Source: Bacillota bacterium (GTDB lineage Bacteria > Bacillota > Clostridia > Peptostreptococcales > Anaerovoracaceae). Taken from it: a stretch of 63,708 nucleotides of DNA. Numbering within the stretch: position 1 is the stretch's first letter; the number at the start of each line of letters is the position of its first letter. The position numbers were made by a program, and so were the translations under genes. The notes beneath the pieces were generated by a model that made no database searches, was not told the origin of the DNA, and worked only from the letters and a program-made list of their open reading frames with translations. Below are positions 62,037 to 63,708 of the stretch, piece after piece. The stretch covers positions 1 through 63,708 of the forward strand of contig JALEHL010000034.1 of NCBI GenBank assembly GCA_022770665.1. The letters are read 5' to 3'.

Positions 62037-63484
62037 TATTTCGTCTCCTTCGCAGTCGCTGACGATTCCGGCTTCACCAGGTGAATGCCCAGATCCGTGA
62101 AGGTACGGCAGCCTTCGTCAAAGATCGGTTCGTCAGTATATTCTGCTTCGCCGTCCTGGCTGTCAACCGTGTCGTAGCGCAGGAAGTTTCTCGGCGGAAC
62201 GAATTCGCACTGCATATCGCAGTTAAACGGTACGCGGAACGGATCCAGATTGCCGAAATAGTAGTTCCAGCGCGGAATATCATTCTTCAGCTTGGCGCTC
62301 ATGCCATAGGAAGGATCCACGAAGACCCAGCCGATGGAAGGCAGGTAGCACTGTGCCCAGTCATGTTCGCCGATGGCACCCGGTTCTGCTGCCAGGCCGG
62401 ACTGCCAGCGTGCCGGAACACCTGCAATCCGGCAGAGGGTGATAAACAGGATGGCCTGCATGCCGCAGTCGCCCTTGCGGGTCAGTGCCATCTGTTCGGC
62501 GATACTGTCGATGGAGGCATAATCCCGGACGAAGGAGTACTTCAGGTTGCACGTAATGTAGTTGTACATGGCACGTGCAATGCGGAGCGGATTGGTTTCC
62601 TCTCCCTTCAGCTCTGCAGCCAGCGCACGAAGATACGGTGTGAAAAGAATATGCGGCGCCTTTTCTTCCAGGTACGGAAGAACCTCTTTCGGATAGCCGT
62701 TTTCTTCCAGTTCCCGGGCGATGGCGGCTTCATCCGCCTTGGTCAGATCGTGAACACGGAGAATATTTTCAAACTGGTATTCTGCAGAGAATACCTGACC
62801 CGCTTCCGCCGGTACCTCAAAATATACCGTCGGCATCTCGTCGCTGACCTCCGGCATTCTGGCCGGCTCCGGTGAAATGTTCAGAATCTTCAGATCGTGA
62901 ATCTGCTGGCGCTCTACCGGAAGAGGCAGGTGCACCCGCAGTGTCTTACCCGGCTTGATCGCCTCCGGCTCCAGATAAAATTCGTGGCGCATGTGGATAT
63001 GGGCATGCACTTCGTCGCCTTCTTTCAGGTTGCTGAGCGCATTGTCAAAATCCGTGCACTCGTCGGCGTCGCAGGTATGGCGGGCCTGGTCTCTCTCCCA
63101 CATTTCCGGATACTGGTTGAACAGATTGCGGACCGCACTGCGCAGAAACATTTCTTTTCCGCGGATGAAGGTCCACTGCAGCTTGTCCTCGATGATGAGA
63201 CGTTCCAGCTCTTCTGCCTTGAAATCAGGCACTCTTTCCTGAATCTGTTCCAGAACCTGTTCCTTGGTCAGCACATAACGTGCTTCCAGATGCTGCAGAT
63301 TCTTCAGTTCCAGAACCATGCGCACCCGGTAAGCCTCCGGCAGGTTCGGCAGAGAAAGCCGGTTCTCAATCATGGCGCGGGTTCTGTCGAAATCGCCGGA
63401 CCATTTCATCTTCAGAATATCTTCCGGCAGAGGAACTGCCTGGTATTGCAAATCACTGTAATTGATGTCGTACTGTTTTTCCAT
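62036..63484 (-). CDS. Transglutaminase-like (cysteine protease fold) domain protein
   Basis: This 482-residue protein has a core with the Cys-His-Asp triad of the transglutaminase-like superfamily: RKGDCGMQAILFI (Cys, about residue 344), GEHDWAQCYL (His) and VFVDPSYG (Asp). The N-terminal 300 residues are alpha/beta with no clear family. There is no signal peptide, so it is probably cytosolic, where such domains act as proteases or peptide amidases. The ATG at 63484 has TAGGAGAG upstream; the frame runs further but without a site. It is coupled to maf. Confidence 0.88.
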   Translation of the reverse strand: MEKQYDINYSDLQYQAVPLPEDILKMKWSGDFDRTRAMIENRLSLPNLPEAYRVRMVLELKNLQHLEARYVLTKEQVLEQIQERVPDFKAEELERLIIEDKLQWTFIRGKEMFLRSAVRNLFNQYPEMWERDQARHTCDADECTDFDNALSNLKEGDEVHAHIHMRHEFYLEPEAIKPGKTLRVHLPLPVERQQIHDLKILNISPEPARMPEVSDEMPTVYFEVPAEAGQVFSAEYQFENILRVHDLTKADEAAIARELEENGYPKEVLPYLEEKAPHILFTPYLRALAAELKGEETNPLRIARAMYNYITCNLKYSFVRDYASIDSIAEQMALTRKGDCGMQAILFITLCRIAGVPARWQSGLAAEPGAIGEHDWAQCYLPSIGWVFVDPSYGMSAKLKNDIPRWNYYFGNLDPFRVPFNCDMQCEFVPPRNFLRYDTVDSQDGEAEYTDEPIFDEGCRTFTDLGIHLVKPESSATAKETK

Positions 63485-63539
63485 TTTCCACTCTCCTACA
63501 TACATTTTATAAAATTGCATTGCATGAATCACTGTTTCT

Positions 63540-63568
63540 ATCATATACGAAAAAGAATGGAAAATCAA
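63540..63568 (-). promoter_or_regulatory. Promoter for the transglutaminase-maf operon (minus strand)
   Basis: On the minus strand TTGATT (63568-63563) and TATGAT (63545-63540) are 17 bases apart. Confidence 0.7.
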
Positions 63569-63667
63569 GTAAAAACAGGACTTTGTAAGACGGGGCAAGT
63601 GCATATTTTTTGTATATGGGGACATGCTATTTTACATAATTACGAAACATACAGGGAGGCAGCTGCT

Positions 63668-63708
63668 ATGGCGGACAGCAAAGAAAAACAGGAAAAAAAG
63701 CAAAAAAA
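63668..63708 (+). CDS. 5' end of a gene cut off by the window edge
   Basis: An ATG at 63668 has GGAGG upstream and opens a frame reading MADSKEKQEKKQK to the window edge. The Lys/Glu/Gln-rich start could be the cytosolic head of many proteins; the product cannot be named. It is divergent from the transglutaminase gene. Confidence 0.5.
   Translation, partial: MADSKEKQEKKQK

Noticed and set aside
1-63708. tRNA, rRNA, prophage, insertion sequence or replication origin
   Set aside because: None of their signatures was seen on either strand; all large frames are housekeeping, transport or sporulation genes.

Overview
The window reads as an ordinary chromosomal segment of an anaerobic, spore-forming member of the Bacillota (class Clostridia), probably a gut or oral lineage of fairly high GC. 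The evidence is a spoIIA operon (spoIIAA-spoIIAB-sigF), a sigK-type sigma gene, a ylmC/ymxH PRC-barrel gene, a DUF1540 gene, mreBCD-PBP2-minD, a Bcd/Etf fermentation cluster and strong AGGAGG ribosome-binding sites. No phage, insertion sequence, tRNA, rRNA, CRISPR array or origin was seen.

Layout. 1-2.8 kb holds an L,D-transpeptidase and an ADP-ribosylglycohydrolase. 2.9-12.2 kb holds an M3 oligoendopeptidase followed by a complete oligopeptide ABC importer (lipoprotein, two permeases, two ATPases) and a small membrane protein. 12.2-16.6 kb holds a PfkB-type kinase, a CCA-adding enzyme and an IscU-like/GGGtGRT pair. 16.7-21.7 kb holds a BMP-type (nucleoside-like) ABC importer behind a structured leader. 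21.8-25.9 kb holds a lipoprotein with a trigger-factor-like build, a low-GC membrane XRE regulator, a long noncoding stretch with three paired motifs, and a glycine riboswitch driving a Na+/amino-acid symporter. 25.9-30.7 kb is a Bce-type peptide-sensing module (response regulator, kinase, ATPase, permease). 30.8-34.9 kb holds ylmC, nrdR, cmk, a class B PBP and a patatin. 35-36.8 kb holds sigK, DUF1540 and radC. 36.9-45.8 kb holds mreBCD-PBP2-minD, with rodA and rny divergent from overlapping promoters. 45.9-49.8 kb holds MATE, cysteine desulfurase and ThiI. 50 kb has an uncharacterised endonuclease-like gene. 51.6-53.1 kb is spoIIA. 53.2-56.5 kb is acyl-CoA dehydrogenase, EtfB and a ferredoxin-fused EtfA. 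56.6-59.7 kb holds HAD, MFS and GDPD. 60 kb has a second endonuclease-like gene behind a three-element leader. 60.9-63.5 kb holds mscL, maf and a transglutaminase-like gene, and a truncated gene begins at the right edge.

How the genes work together. PepF and the oligopeptide importer fit peptide feeding. The glycine-controlled symporter fits amino-acid use. Bcd-EtfAB gives enoyl-CoA reduction with possible electron bifurcation. Several genes serve the wall and cell shape (MreBCD, PBP2, RodA, a second PBP, L,D-transpeptidase, Bce module), and several serve sporulation.

The most interesting unexplained items are two noncoding loci that each carry three inverted-end elements with about 23-nt cores and nearly the same spacing but different end sequences (23877-24080 and 59873-60043). 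The second lies in the predicted leader of an endonuclease-like gene that has a diverged relative at 49944-50912. Also notable are two genes whose Shine-Dalgarno sequence sits in the right arm of a terminator-like hairpin (25925 and 32349).
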